From Bryobacteraceae bacterium (lineage in GTDB: Bacteria > Acidobacteriota > Terriglobia > Bryobacterales > Bryobacteraceae), in assembly GCA_025056865.1 (NCBI GenBank), contig JANWVO010000054.1, forward strand, positions 62,001 to 126,000: a stretch of DNA of 64,000 bases, written 5' to 3'. Shown piece by piece: positions 40,101-48,550 of the stretch. Below the pieces are notes generated by a model. That model made no database searches and was not told the origin of the DNA. It saw nothing but the letters and a program-made list of their open reading frames with translations. Each line of letters begins with the position of its first letter. Position 1 is the first letter of the stretch. A program made the position numbers and the translations under genes.

Positions 40101-40331
40101 GTGGTCACCGAAGGCGTCATTCCGCGCGACGCCGAAGTCCGCCTGCTGCGCGACAACGTGGTGGTGTACACGGGCCGCATCGAATCGCTGAAGCGCTTCA
40201 AGAACGACGCCAGCGAGGTCCGCCAGGGGCAGGAGTGCGGCATGGCTCTGGCCGGATTCCAGGACATCAAGCCGGGCGACATCGTCGAAGCGTTCGTGAA
40301 GGAGAAGGTGGCGCCCGAACTCGGAGTGTGA
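37185..40331 (+). CDS. infB: Translation initiation factor IF-2 with very long Pro/Ala linker
   Basis: A 1048-residue GTPase. The first IF2_N domain is at 1-50 ([20 protein letters not shown]); residues ~60-430 are a low-complexity Pro/Ala linker with repeated PAAP/PPA units; a second IF2_N follows ([19 protein letters not shown]). The G domain has [17 protein letters not shown] and NKID, and domains II-IV complete the C-terminus (GVITESDV-type region and [11 protein letters not shown]). It delivers initiator tRNA to the ribosome. No ylxR gene lies between nusA and infB, unlike many genomes. ATG 37185 overlaps a mini frame from ATG 37181 in another phase; no strong ribosome site is close. Confidence 0.95.
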   Translation: MSKIRINELARELEVKPGVILDMLPRFGVTEKKTHSSSIEDELAEKIRAHFRGEPETAAAPTAEAPAPAPPAPEAQAKAPEAPPAGPPTEAAPAVQPEARPAEAPAPAPPPPKPGTILPPGKPPAVPVPKIPVPPVQAGGPARPAPPPTPHVPPIPVPPRTAPPPAAPAEPRPAAPAIPRPPVAVPPTVARKPGEPAERPAQPAAPAMPAAPRPAAEKAAAPPQAAAPAAPTAPAAEKKPAEPARPAQPAAPAAATPGRAVPAIPRPPAPRPGQILSGPRQPLPGGEIPRPPVVAPGIPKPPVTSPPARPASPAAGAPAAPAAASGAQAAARPLAGQPAARPVVPPRPDLIEKLRKAQSTPAKAMPGQPAAPRPGMPVPGQPIYPGARRPAGPGRPGQPAPGGRPLRPRGPHPTSPVLEPPPPATEARREAGKKRPTQRERELEKEGILKPFGRKQEPMTLPVVDKEIAISEGITVKELSEKLGVKASIVIKRLVEKGIFATINQPLETKLAEDLCRDFGARPTRMSYEEEAVQELELAEVEADLKPRPPVVTVMGHVDHGKTSLLDAIRHTNVADKEAGGITQHIGAYQVELDGRKIVFIDTPGHEAFTRMRARGAKVTDIVVLVVAADDGVMPQTKEAIDHARAAGVPIIVAVNKIDKPEAQPERVKQQLTDLGLMPEEWGGDTIFVPVSAKQKTNIDLLLEMILLVAEMQDLKANPDRPAVATVLEAKLDKGRGPVATVIVRNGTLRVGDFFLCGAVFGKVRALFDDRGRQVKEAGPAMPVEIVGLEALPEVGDTLQVVTDLAKARQIAEYREQKAREAAQAKTRVSLEQLHTQLREGEVKELNIILKADVGGTAEVLAETLQKLSTEKVQIRVISAGVGAITESDVDLADASNAIIIGFNVRPDRKAQERAEQEKVDIRLHTIIYELTDEIKKAMVGMLEPVYREVFKGRAEVKEIFRIAKVGTVAGCVVTEGVIPRDAEVRLLRDNVVVYTGRIESLKRFKNDASEVRQGQECGMALAGFQDIKPGDIVEAFVKEKVAPELGV

Positions 40332-40347
40332 CGCTCCGGAGCGCGTC

Positions 40348-40635
40348 ATGCCAGCCATCGGCGTGCTGACGCTCGAGATGGAATTCGTCGAGGCGCACTC
40401 GCTGAAGGACAAGCGCCACTGGGTGCGCGGACTGAAGGACCGCCTGCGGAACGGGTTCAACCTCGCGGTCGCGGAGATCGACGACCACAACCTGCACAAC
40501 CGGTCGGTGATCGCCGCCGTCACCATTTCCGCGTCCCGCGAAAACGCGGCCAAAGTGCTGGACGCGGCGGAGCGGGTGGCGGCGGACTTCCTCGGTCCCG
40601 CGCTGCTGTCGGCGACAGTCGACTGGCTGGAATAG
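40348..40635 (+). CDS. DUF503 family protein (YlxP-like)
   Basis: A 95-residue protein with a ferredoxin-like fold signature: VLTLEMEFVEAHSLKDKRHWV at the start and FNLAVAEIDDHNLHNRSVIAAVTIS in the middle, both characteristic of DUF503. It sits between infB and rbfA, the usual place of ylxP in many bacteria, implying a ribosome-biogenesis or translation link; its biochemical role is not settled. Spacing to infB is 16 bases and to rbfA 25 bases. Confidence 0.92.
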   Translation: MPAIGVLTLEMEFVEAHSLKDKRHWVRGLKDRLRNGFNLAVAEIDDHNLHNRSVIAAVTISASRENAAKVLDAAERVAADFLGPALLSATVDWLE

Positions 40636-40660
40636 GCAATAGGCGAAGAGAAGCAGAAGT

Positions 40661-41017
40661 ATGGATGAACTGCGCAGCCGCCGCGTGGCGGAGACAATGC
40701 GGGAGGAGCTGAGCGAGCTGATCCGCTTCGAGCTGGACGACCCGCGGGTGGAGGGCGTCGAGGTCACGGATGTCGTGGTCAGCCCGGACATGCGCCGCGC
40801 CGACGTGCTCGTCGTGGTCGCCGGCACTGAACAGCAGCAGCGCGAGGCGCTGGAGGGGCTGGAGGCGGCACGCCACTATCTGCGCCGCAACCTCATGCAG
40901 CGGGTGGAGTTGTTCCGGATGCCCGAACTCCGGTTCCGGCCTGCGGCGGAGCTGCCCGGCGGCGAGCCGCTCGCCCGGCTGCGGCGGCGGATCCGGCGCG
41001 GGCGCCCGCGCGGCTGA
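40661..41017 (+). CDS. rbfA: Ribosome-binding factor A
   Basis: A 118-residue KH-fold factor that binds 16S rRNA and helps mature the 30S subunit under cold or stress. MDELRSRRVAETMREELSELI, FELDDPRVEGVEVTDVVVSPDMRRADV and ARHYLRRNLMQRVELFRMPEL are family hallmarks. The C-terminus is basic (RRRIRRGRPRG). It is the last gene of the rimP operon; a 105-base gap and a possible new promoter follow before apbE. Confidence 0.93.
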   Translation: MDELRSRRVAETMREELSELIRFELDDPRVEGVEVTDVVVSPDMRRADVLVVVAGTEQQQREALEGLEAARHYLRRNLMQRVELFRMPELRFRPAAELPGGEPLARLRRRIRRGRPRG

Positions 41018-41051
41018 CCTCCTTCCGTCTCAAAGAAATTGCGAACTTTCA

Positions 41052-41081
41052 TTGATTAAGCCGAGGTGCGGGTTGTAGGCT
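41052..41081 (+). promoter_or_regulatory. Weak promoter candidate for apbE-hemE-hemY
   Basis: TTGATT (41052-41057), an 18-base spacer and TAGGCT (41076-41081), with TAAAAT immediately after. It lies in the only A/T-rich patch of the gap between rbfA and apbE. The -10 match is poor. Confidence 0.35.
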
Positions 41082-41122
41082 AAAATCAGGCGCAGACGCG
41101 AGCCGCGGCGCCGGATTGTCCA

Positions 41123-42139
41123 GTGCATCTCTCGGCATTGCAAAGAGTTGTCCGTCTCGCCCGGGCAGGGCTCCCGGCCTGCGCGCTCGCTGCCTCCCTG
41201 CTCGCCGCCGTCCCTCCAAGGGAGACCTCCCTCGTCCGGCTCGAGCGCTCCTTTGACGCGATGGGAACCACCTACACGGTGGTCGCCTATGGCGAAGACC
41301 GCTTCGCGGTGGATGCCGCCATCGAGGAAGCCTACGAGGAAGCCGTGCGGCTGGACCGGATGCTGTCGAATTACCGCGCCGACTCGGAGTGGAGCCGGGT
41401 GAACCGCGAGGCGGCGCGGCGGCCGGTCGAAGTCAGCGAAGAGCTGTTCCTGCTGCTCGAAAAGTGCGTCGAATACAGCCGGGCCAGCGAAGGCGCCTTC
41501 GACATCACCGTCGGGCCGCTGATGAAGCTGTGGGGCTTCTACAAAGGCTCCGGAAGGGTGCCGCACCGCGCCGAGATCCGGGCCGCTCTTGGCCGCATCG
41601 GCTGGCGGCACATCCGCCTGGACCGGCAGGCGCGCACCGTGCGCTTCACCGCGCCGGTCGAGATGGATCCGGGAGGGATCGGCAAGGGCTACGCCGTGGA
41701 CCGGATGGCGGACATCCTGCGCCAGCGGGGCGTCCGCAGCGCCCTGATCTCCGCCGGCCGTTCCAGCATCTACGGGCTGGGCGCTCCGCCCTCGGAGCCG
41801 CGCGGCTGGAAAGTGACCCTGCCAGACCCGCGTCAGCCGTCCCGCACGGCGGCCGAGTTTTATCTGAAGGATCATTCCATGTCCACCTCCGGCACAAGCG
41901 AACGATTCTTTGTCGCCGGGGGCAGGACTTACAGCCACATCATGGATCCGCGCACGGGCTACCCGGTGCAGGGGATGCTCAGCGTCTCCGTGCTGGCGCC
42001 GAAGACGCTGGACAGCGAGGCGTGGACCAAACCGTACTTCGTCCTCGGGCGCGAATGGGCCGCCCGCCACAAACCGAAGGAATTCCAGGTCTTTCTTTGC
42101 GAAGACAGATCGGAGAACGCATGCGTGTACCTCCCATGA
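41123..42139 (+). CDS. apbE: FAD:protein FMN transferase (ApbE)
   Basis: A 338-residue exported enzyme that attaches FMN from FAD to Thr/Ser of target proteins such as Rnf/Nqr subunits. A signal-like N-terminus (LPACALAASLLAAV) precedes the core motifs: RSFDAMGTTYTVV, LDRMLSNYRADSEWSRVN, GAFDITVGPLMKLWGFY, MDPGGIGKGYAVDRM and the metal/flavin site STSGTSERFF ... YSHIMDPRTGYP. GTG 41123 is the start available. It overlaps hemE and is probably co-transcribed with it. Confidence 0.93.
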   Translation: MHLSALQRVVRLARAGLPACALAASLLAAVPPRETSLVRLERSFDAMGTTYTVVAYGEDRFAVDAAIEEAYEEAVRLDRMLSNYRADSEWSRVNREAARRPVEVSEELFLLLEKCVEYSRASEGAFDITVGPLMKLWGFYKGSGRVPHRAEIRAALGRIGWRHIRLDRQARTVRFTAPVEMDPGGIGKGYAVDRMADILRQRGVRSALISAGRSSIYGLGAPPSEPRGWKVTLPDPRQPSRTAAEFYLKDHSMSTSGTSERFFVAGGRTYSHIMDPRTGYPVQGMLSVSVLAPKTLDSEAWTKPYFVLGREWAARHKPKEFQVFLCEDRSENACVYLP

Positions 42140-43158
42140 GCAGCCGTTTCCTGGATGCCTGCCGCCGGCGTCCCACCGATTGCCGCCCCGTCTGGTTCAT
42201 GCGGCAGGCGGGCCGATACCTGAAGGAGTACCGGGCCATCCGCGCCCGCCACTCCATCCTCGAGATGTGCAAGCGGCCGGATCTGGCAGCGCAGGTGACG
42301 CTCCAGCCGGTGGAGATCCTCGATGTCGACGCGGCGATCATCTTCGCCGACCTGCTGCTGCCGCTCGAGCCGATGGGGCTGCATCTGAAGTTCGTCGCCG
42401 GCGAGGGGCCGGTGATCGAGAACCCGGTGCGCACCTCGCATGACGTGGACGTACTGTCCACCTCGAACACCGACGAGCTCGGCTACGTGGGCGAGGCGAT
42501 CCGGCTGGTCAACGCCGCGCTCGGCGGCAAGGTGCCGGTGATCGGCTTCGTCGGAGCGCCGTTCACGATGGCCAGCTACATGATCGAGGGCGGGCCGTCG
42601 CGCCACTTCCTGACGACGAAGACGCTGATGTACCGGGACGAGACGCTGTGGCGGCGGCTCATGGGGAAGCTCGTGGACGTGCTGGCGCCCTACGCCATTC
42701 TTCAGGTGGCCGCCGGGGCGCGCGCCATCCAGGTGTTCGACTCCTGGGTGGGCACCCTCGGCTCGGACGACTACGTGCGCTACGTCCAGCCCTACTCGCG
42801 GGCGCTGATCGAGCGCATCCGCTCGACCGGCGTGCCGGTCATCCACTTCGGCACGGGCTGCGCCGGCTACTTCAAGGAGCTGCACGCCGCCGGCGGCGAC
42901 GTGATGGGCGTCGACTGGCGGCTCAACATCGATCAGGCGTGGATGGACATCAACTACCGCGCCGCCATCCAGGGCAACCTCGATCCGGCGGCGCTGTTCG
43001 CGCCTCTGCCTGAGCTGAAGACGAAGGTCATCGAGATCCTGAAGCGCACCGGCACCCGCCCGGGCCACATCTTCAATCTCGGCCATGGCATCCTGCCGGA
43101 CACGCCGGTGGAGAACGTGAAGGCCGTGGTGCAGATCGTCCGGGAGTTCCGTCCGTAA
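42121..43158 (+). CDS. hemE: Uroporphyrinogen decarboxylase
   Basis: A ~345-residue cytosolic enzyme converting uroporphyrinogen III to coproporphyrinogen III in heme synthesis. PVWFMRQAGRYLKEYRAIR holds the substrate-binding Arg cluster; FADLLLPLEPMGL, GFVGAPFTMASYMIEGG, VFDSWVGTLG, HFGTGCAGYFKEL and FNLGHGILPDTP are diagnostic. ATG 42121 has GGAG 5 bases upstream but overlaps apbE by 19 bases; ATG 42136 (4-base ATGA overlap) is an equally plausible start that lacks a ribosome site. hemY starts 2 bases after the stop. Confidence 0.95.
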   Translation: MRVPPMSSRFLDACRRRPTDCRPVWFMRQAGRYLKEYRAIRARHSILEMCKRPDLAAQVTLQPVEILDVDAAIIFADLLLPLEPMGLHLKFVAGEGPVIENPVRTSHDVDVLSTSNTDELGYVGEAIRLVNAALGGKVPVIGFVGAPFTMASYMIEGGPSRHFLTTKTLMYRDETLWRRLMGKLVDVLAPYAILQVAAGARAIQVFDSWVGTLGSDDYVRYVQPYSRALIERIRSTGVPVIHFGTGCAGYFKELHAAGGDVMGVDWRLNIDQAWMDINYRAAIQGNLDPAALFAPLPELKTKVIEILKRTGTRPGHIFNLGHGILPDTPVENVKAVVQIVREFRP

Positions 43159-43159
43159 G

Positions 43160-44545
43160 GTGCCGCGGACAGCCATCATCGGCGGGGGGGTCACCGGCCT
43201 GGCGGCCGCCTACGAGTTCGTGTGCGCGGGGGCCGAAGCGGTCCTCATCGAGGCCGAACCGCGCCTCGGCGGCGTCATTCAGACCGATGTCGTCGAGGGC
43301 TGCGTCATCGAAGGCGGGCCGGACAGTTTCCTTTCCGCCAAGCCAGCCGGAGAGGAGCTCGTCCGCGAACTGGGCCTCGGCGGAGAGCTGATTTCTTCCA
43401 ACGATCATCAACGCGTCACCTATGTGGTGCGCCACGGGCGGCTGGTGCCGCTGCCGGACGGCCTGATGATGATGGTGCCCACCCGCGTCATGCCGCTCGT
43501 GCTTTCGCCGCTTCTCGGCTGGGGCACGAAGCTGCGGATGGGGCTGGAATACTTCCGCCGCCCGCGCCCCGCGCGCGCAGACCGCAGCGTGGCCGAGTTC
43601 ATCGAGGACCACTACGGGCGGGAGGCGGTGGACTACCTGGCCGAGCCGTTGCTGGCAGGCGTCTACGGCGGAAGCCCGGAGCGGCTCAGCGTGGAAAGCG
43701 TGCTTGCCCGGTTCGTCGAGCTGGAACGCAGCTACGGCAGCCTCACCCGCGGCGTCCTGGCGGCGCGGCGAGCGGCGCGGGCGCGCGGCACGGAATCCGC
43801 GCCGCTGTTCCGTACGTTGAAGGGCGGACTCGCGCAGTTGACGGCGGAGCTGGAGAAGAGAATCCGCCCGCACTGCCGCGTCATCCACGGCCGCGCAGAG
43901 CGCGTGGAGCGCGCCGGCGGCCGTTGGGCTGTGAGCCTCGGTGGCGAGACTCTCGATGCGGACAACCTGCTCCTTGCCTGCCAGGCATGGCAGGCAGGCG
44001 CGTTGCTGCGCTCCGTGGATGAACGGCTTTCGGCCGAGCTCGAGGCCATCCCGTACACGTCCTCCGTCACGCTGGCGCTCGGCTACCGCCGCGAGGATTG
44101 CGGCCCCGTCCCCCCAGGCTTCGGCTTTCTGGTGCCCGCGCGCGAGCGGAAGGCTCTGGTGGCCTGCACTTTCGTTGGCGCGAAGTTCCCCCATCGCGTG
44201 CCGGACTCTCATGTCGTGCTGCGCTGCTTTCTGGGCGGCGCGGGCGGCGAAGCCGTGCTCGAGCTGAGCGATGAAGAGCTGATCCGGCAGGTCCGCGCGG
44301 ACCTCAGCAGGCTCCTCGGTTGGGATGCCGACCCACGCTTCACGCGCCTGCGCCGCTGGCGCCGCGCCATGGCGCAGTATGAAGTGGGGCATGCCCGCCG
44401 CGTCGCCGCCATCCGCGAGATGGCCGCCCGCCATCCGGGCCTTGAACTGGCCGGCAACGCCTACGAAGGCATCGGTGTGCCAGACTGCATCCGCACCGGC
44501 CGCGCCGCCGCCCGGGCGCTGGCTGCCGGGACGGCGAGCCGCTGA
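43160..44545 (+). CDS. hemY: Oxygen-dependent protoporphyrinogen/coproporphyrinogen oxidase (HemY family)
   Basis: A 461-residue FAD enzyme of the HemY/PPOX family. The N-terminal dinucleotide fold reads AIIGGGVTGLAAAYEF with the acidic residue in LIEAEPRLGGVIQT; further motifs are EGGPDSFLSAKP, LAEPLLAGVYGGSPERLS, FRTLKGGLAQL, and the C-terminal GLELAGNAYEGIGVPDCIRTG that closes the FAD site. It oxidises protoporphyrinogen IX or, in the coproporphyrin-dependent route, coproporphyrinogen III; the family alone does not tell which. GTG 43160 follows hemE by one base. No ferrochelatase gene is in the window. Confidence 0.93.
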   Translation: MPRTAIIGGGVTGLAAAYEFVCAGAEAVLIEAEPRLGGVIQTDVVEGCVIEGGPDSFLSAKPAGEELVRELGLGGELISSNDHQRVTYVVRHGRLVPLPDGLMMMVPTRVMPLVLSPLLGWGTKLRMGLEYFRRPRPARADRSVAEFIEDHYGREAVDYLAEPLLAGVYGGSPERLSVESVLARFVELERSYGSLTRGVLAARRAARARGTESAPLFRTLKGGLAQLTAELEKRIRPHCRVIHGRAERVERAGGRWAVSLGGETLDADNLLLACQAWQAGALLRSVDERLSAELEAIPYTSSVTLALGYRREDCGPVPPGFGFLVPARERKALVACTFVGAKFPHRVPDSHVVLRCFLGGAGGEAVLELSDEELIRQVRADLSRLLGWDADPRFTRLRRWRRAMAQYEVGHARRVAAIREMAARHPGLELAGNAYEGIGVPDCIRTGRAAARALAAGTASR

Positions 44546-44646
44546 AAGCAGCAAAGCCAGGGGCGGCTTCCCGCGCTTTTTCTCGCGCCAGTGTGGTATC
44601 CTATGCCCAAAACCGGCGCGGGATCTCCGCGCAAGAGGGGTTTCCG

Positions 44647-47600
44647 ATGAACAGACTGCGTAGCATCCTTCTCCTAGGCTGCGTGTTCCTGCTCGCGCCC
44701 GCAACATGGGCCCAGGCCACGCTGTCCGACATTCTGGGCACGGTCCGCGACCCGTCCGGCGCTGCGGTGGCAAGCGCCGCGGTGCGCGTCCGCAACATGT
44801 CCACCAACGACACGCGCGAGACGACCACGAACACCGAGGGCGTCTTCCGCGTCCAGTTCCTGCCGCCCGGGCAGTATGAAGTCAGCGTGACCCGGCCCGG
44901 CTTCAGCCGCTACATCCAGGGGCCGATCACGCTCCGCGTGGGCCAGGACGTCGAGCTGAACATCCGGCTGGAAGTGGCTGGCATGACCGAGGTGGTCACC
45001 GTGACCGCTGACGCCGCGCTCGTCAATACGACCAACGCGGAAGTCGGCACCAACTTCGACGTCAAGCGCATCGGCGATCTGCCGATGGCGCCGAACCGCA
45101 ACATCCTGAACCTCGCGTTGCAGATCCCGGGCGTCAGCCAGCTCAGCTCCGGCAACAGCGCGTTCACCAGCGGAGGGGTTTCCTTCTCCGTCAACGGCAT
45201 GCGCACCCGCTCGAACAACTTTATGATCGACGGGCAGGACTCGAACAATGCCAGCGTGGGCGGCCTGGTGCAGGAGATCAACAACCCGGACACCGTGGCC
45301 GAGATGCGCATCGTGACGAACCAGTTCGCCGCCGAATACGGACGCGCGGCCGGCTCGGTGGTCAGCATCGTCACCAAGAGCGGCACCAATGAATTCCACG
45401 GTTCGGCCTACTGGTTTTACAACGGCAACAAGCTGAATGCCCGCAGCAATCTCGACAAGCGCAACTTCCCGCGGGCGCCCTGGCGCGTGGAAAACCAGTT
45501 CGCCGGCACGCTCGGCGGCCCCATCCGCAAGGACCGCACGTTCTTCTTCGGCTCCGTGCTGCGGTGGACGGACCGCCGCTTCGCCAGCGGCACGGCCATC
45601 GGCGCTGCGCCAACGGCGGAAGGCCAGGCGATTCTCCGCAATGTGGCGGGCAACCGGCCGCAGGTGAAGGCGCTGCTCGACTTCGTCCCGCCGGCGCAGA
45701 CTCCCACGGGCCGCACGGCCACGTTCACGCTGGGCGGGCAGACCTACAACGTGCCGCTGGGCACCCTGAGCGGCGCGGCGGCCAACCTCCAGGACGTCTG
45801 GCAGTGGATGGGCCGTGTCGACCACAAGCTGAACGAGAAGCACTCCCTGCTCGGCCGGTATATGTTTGACGACCGCATCACCGTAGGCGGGCAGGCCGTG
45901 CCGCCCGGGCTGCTGTCGCGCTCGCCGGCGCGGCGGCAGGCGGCCTCGGCGGGCCTGAACTCCACCTTCAGCCCGACCGTCTACAACGAGCTCCGGCTCA
46001 GCTTCCAGCGGCTGTCTTCGGTGACCAGCGCCGAAGATCCGCGCGCGGAGACGATCCCCAACATTGAAATCTCCGAGCTGGGCATGACGGGCTTCAATGC
46101 GGCGGCTTCGCGCACCGCGTTTGGCCTGGCCGTCAACCTGCCGCAGGCGCAGGTGCTGAACAACTATCAGATCGCCGACAACTTCTCGCTGCTGCGCGGC
46201 CGGCACGCCTTCAAGTTCGGCTTCGATTTCCGCCGCCAGGATCAGATCCAGGACTTCAACCCGACCATCCGCGGCCGCCTGGCCTACAACACGCTCCAGG
46301 ATTTCGTGGACGACATCGCGCAGACGGCGTCGATCAACACGTTCCTGCCAGGCGTGCCCCGCTGGCAGGCCTACCGCTACTACGACTACTTCTTCTACCT
46401 CCAGGACGAGTGGCGCGTGAACAACCGCCTGACGCTCACCTACGGCATCCGCTACGAGACGCCCGGTAATCCGGCGCAGTGGCTGGCGGACATCAACAAG
46501 CGCGTCGTGGCGGCCAACAACAATGATCCGCGCTTCCTGTTCACGCCGGTTCCGCCACGCGACAAGAACAACTGGGCACCGCGCTTCGGCTTCAATTTCC
46601 GCCTCACCGACGCGACGGTGCTGCGCGGCGGCTACTCGCGCACCTACGACCTGATCTTCAACAACATCTACCTGAACATCTTCAGCGCGTTCCCCTTCAC
46701 GCAGGTCAACAACCTGCCGGCGCGCACGCCGAACAGCTACCAGTACGTTTACTCGCTCGGCTTCCAGGGCGTCGTCCCGCCTCCGCCGGATCCGCTCCAG
46801 GTGCCGCGCACGCTGGTGGCCAGCGACTTCCGCGCGCCGCTGGCCGAGCAGTTCTCCTTCCAGGTGCAGCGGCAGGTGGCGCGCGACTGGGTGGCCACCG
46901 TCGGCTACATCGCCACCAAGGGCACGGCGCTGTTCCAGACGCTCGACGGCAACCCCACCATCCCCGGCTCGCAGGGGCGGCAGCGGCTGTTTGCCGACCA
47001 GGGCGTGCGCCGGCTGCGCGCCAACTCGGCCAACTCGATCTACCACTCGCTCCAGACGAGCCTCGAGAAGCGCCTGTCGAACAACTTCACGATGGCGGCG
47101 CATTACACGTGGAGCTCCTTCATCGACCTCGCCAGCGAGATCTTCAATCCGTCGGTCTCGGGCGAGGTGGCGGTTCCGCAGGACAGCTACAACTGGCGCG
47201 CCGACCGCGGGCGCTCCACCTATGACCGTCCGCACCGCTTCTCGGTGAACGGCGTCTACGAGCTGCCGTTCCTGCGCGAGCAGAAGGGCGTTGTGGGCCG
47301 GCTTCTGGGCGGCTGGCAGGTGTCCGGCTTCCTCACCTTCCAGTCCGGCGCGCCGTTCAGCCCGCTGGCGGGCATCGATCCGGGCTTCCGGCTCTCGGGC
47401 ATTGACGCGCTGGTGGGCAACGCCATCCGGCCCAACGTCGCAACGGACCTCGACCTGTCGCGGATGACGCTGAAGGAGATCCTCGCGGCCGGCGGCCGCA
47501 ACCTGTTCTCCAACGTCACCGCCGCCAACCCGATCGGCAACGCCGGCCGCAACATCCTGCGCGCCGACGGCATCAACAACCTCGACCTCGCGGTGGTGAA

Positions 47601-47778
47601 GAACATCCGCATCAGCGAGTCCAACACGCTGCAATACCGCTGCGAGTTCTACAACACCTCGAACACGCGCAACTACGGCATCCCCGAGGCGCGCGTGAAC
47701 TCGACCGCTTTCGGCCTGGAGGGCAACACCGACGGCGGCAACCGCCGCATCGTGATGGGCCTCCGCTATACCTTCTAG
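44647..47778 (+). CDS. Oar-like TonB-dependent receptor (second copy)
   Basis: A 1043-residue outer-membrane protein. The signal peptide (LLLGCVFLLAPATWAQA) is followed by a carboxypeptidase-regulatory-like domain (DILGTVRDPSGAAVASAAV), a plug (VSFSVNGMRTRSNNFMIDGQD, GRAAGSVVSIVTKSGTNEFHG) and a long beta barrel ending in GLRYTF with the terminal Phe. GAGGGG lies 6 bases before ATG 44647; an upstream in-frame ATG at 44593 has no site. TGG-TATCCT (44594-44602) could be an extended -10. It stands alone, unlike the 6.0-9.5 kb copy, and is followed by a strong hairpin and a SYLF gene. The ligand is unknown. Confidence 0.92.
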   Translation: MNRLRSILLLGCVFLLAPATWAQATLSDILGTVRDPSGAAVASAAVRVRNMSTNDTRETTTNTEGVFRVQFLPPGQYEVSVTRPGFSRYIQGPITLRVGQDVELNIRLEVAGMTEVVTVTADAALVNTTNAEVGTNFDVKRIGDLPMAPNRNILNLALQIPGVSQLSSGNSAFTSGGVSFSVNGMRTRSNNFMIDGQDSNNASVGGLVQEINNPDTVAEMRIVTNQFAAEYGRAAGSVVSIVTKSGTNEFHGSAYWFYNGNKLNARSNLDKRNFPRAPWRVENQFAGTLGGPIRKDRTFFFGSVLRWTDRRFASGTAIGAAPTAEGQAILRNVAGNRPQVKALLDFVPPAQTPTGRTATFTLGGQTYNVPLGTLSGAAANLQDVWQWMGRVDHKLNEKHSLLGRYMFDDRITVGGQAVPPGLLSRSPARRQAASAGLNSTFSPTVYNELRLSFQRLSSVTSAEDPRAETIPNIEISELGMTGFNAAASRTAFGLAVNLPQAQVLNNYQIADNFSLLRGRHAFKFGFDFRRQDQIQDFNPTIRGRLAYNTLQDFVDDIAQTASINTFLPGVPRWQAYRYYDYFFYLQDEWRVNNRLTLTYGIRYETPGNPAQWLADINKRVVAANNNDPRFLFTPVPPRDKNNWAPRFGFNFRLTDATVLRGGYSRTYDLIFNNIYLNIFSAFPFTQVNNLPARTPNSYQYVYSLGFQGVVPPPPDPLQVPRTLVASDFRAPLAEQFSFQVQRQVARDWVATVGYIATKGTALFQTLDGNPTIPGSQGRQRLFADQGVRRLRANSANSIYHSLQTSLEKRLSNNFTMAAHYTWSSFIDLASEIFNPSVSGEVAVPQDSYNWRADRGRSTYDRPHRFSVNGVYELPFLREQKGVVGRLLGGWQVSGFLTFQSGAPFSPLAGIDPGFRLSGIDALVGNAIRPNVATDLDLSRMTLKEILAAGGRNLFSNVTAANPIGNAGRNILRADGINNLDLAVVKNIRISESNTLQYRCEFYNTSNTRNYGIPEARVNSTAFGLEGNTDGGNRRIVMGLRYTF

Positions 47779-47805
47779 GCGCCATTCCTCAGGCGCACGC
47801 CAACG

Positions 47806-47840
47806 GCCCTGTCCCGCCGCACGCCGCGGCGGGACAGGGC
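47806..47840 (+). terminator. Perfect 15-bp hairpin after the second receptor
   Basis: GCCCTGTCCCGCCGC (47806-47820) pairs without mismatch with the arm at 47826-47840 around an ACGCC loop. It starts 27 bases after the receptor stop. No long T-run follows (GTTATC), so it may be a stable 3'-end or a Rho-aided terminator. Confidence 0.6.
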
Positions 47841-47872
47841 GTTATCATGAAGAGACCGTTCTGGAGAGGCTC

Positions 47873-48547
47873 ATGAAGAGACTGCTGATCGCGTCCGTGT
47901 TTTCCTGCCTGTGCGTTTATGCAGGCAAGGCGGAGGAGGAGAGGCTGAAGGCGGCGGCGACGGTCTTGCAGGAGATCATGGCGATTGAAGACAAGGCCAT
48001 CCCTCAGGATCTGTTCTCGAAGGCGCGCTGCGCCATCATCATTCCCGGAGCCAAGAAGGGCGGCTTCATTGTGGGCGCCAAGTACGGCCGCGGCTTCGCC
48101 GCCTGCCGGATGCCGGATAACCAGGGCTGGACCGCGCCCGTCGGCGTGCGGATTGAAGGGGGCTCGTTCGGGCTCCAGATCGGAGGAGCGGAAGTCGACA
48201 TCGTGATGCTGGTGATGAACCAGAGCGGCATGGAACGGCTGCTTTCGAGCAAGTTCACCATCGGCGCGGACGCCACCGGCGCCGCTGGTCCCGTGGGCCG
48301 CTCCACCAGCGCGCAGACGGACGCCACCATGCGTGCGGAGATCCTCTCCTGGTCGCGCTCGCGCGGCATCTTCGGCGGGCTCACGCTCCAGGGCGCCACC
48401 ATGCGCGAGGACCGCAGCGTGGACGAAGCGCTTTACGGGGCGGGCGTCGACCGCAGGGAAGTGCTGCGCGGCAAGCGCAGCGTGCCGCCCGCGGCCAAAG
48501 AGCTGGTCAGCCTGCTGAACAAGTATTCCGCCTATCCGAACAAGTAG
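47873..48547 (+). CDS. SYLF (DUF500) domain lipid-binding protein, exported
   Basis: A 224-residue protein with a signal peptide (LLIASVFSCLCVYAGKA) and one SYLF domain: IPQDLFSKARCAIIIPGAKKGGFIVGAKYG, then WTAPVGVRIEGGSFGLQIGGAEVDIVMLVMN and the final SRSRGIFGGLTLQGATMREDR. SYLF domains bind phosphoinositides in eukaryotes; bacterial members are secreted and uncharacterised. GAGAGG lies close to the ATG. The stop is 3 bases from the convergent GH57 gene. Confidence 0.9.
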   Translation: MKRLLIASVFSCLCVYAGKAEEERLKAAATVLQEIMAIEDKAIPQDLFSKARCAIIIPGAKKGGFIVGAKYGRGFAACRMPDNQGWTAPVGVRIEGGSFGLQIGGAEVDIVMLVMNQSGMERLLSSKFTIGADATGAAGPVGRSTSAQTDATMRAEILSWSRSRGIFGGLTLQGATMREDRSVDEALYGAGVDRREVLRGKRSVPPAAKELVSLLNKYSAYPNK

Positions 48548-48550
48548 GCG

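Noticed and set aside
44674-47634. 986-codon minus-strand frame opposite the second receptor
   Set aside because: Shadow of the receptor codon bias; no start context and no domain.
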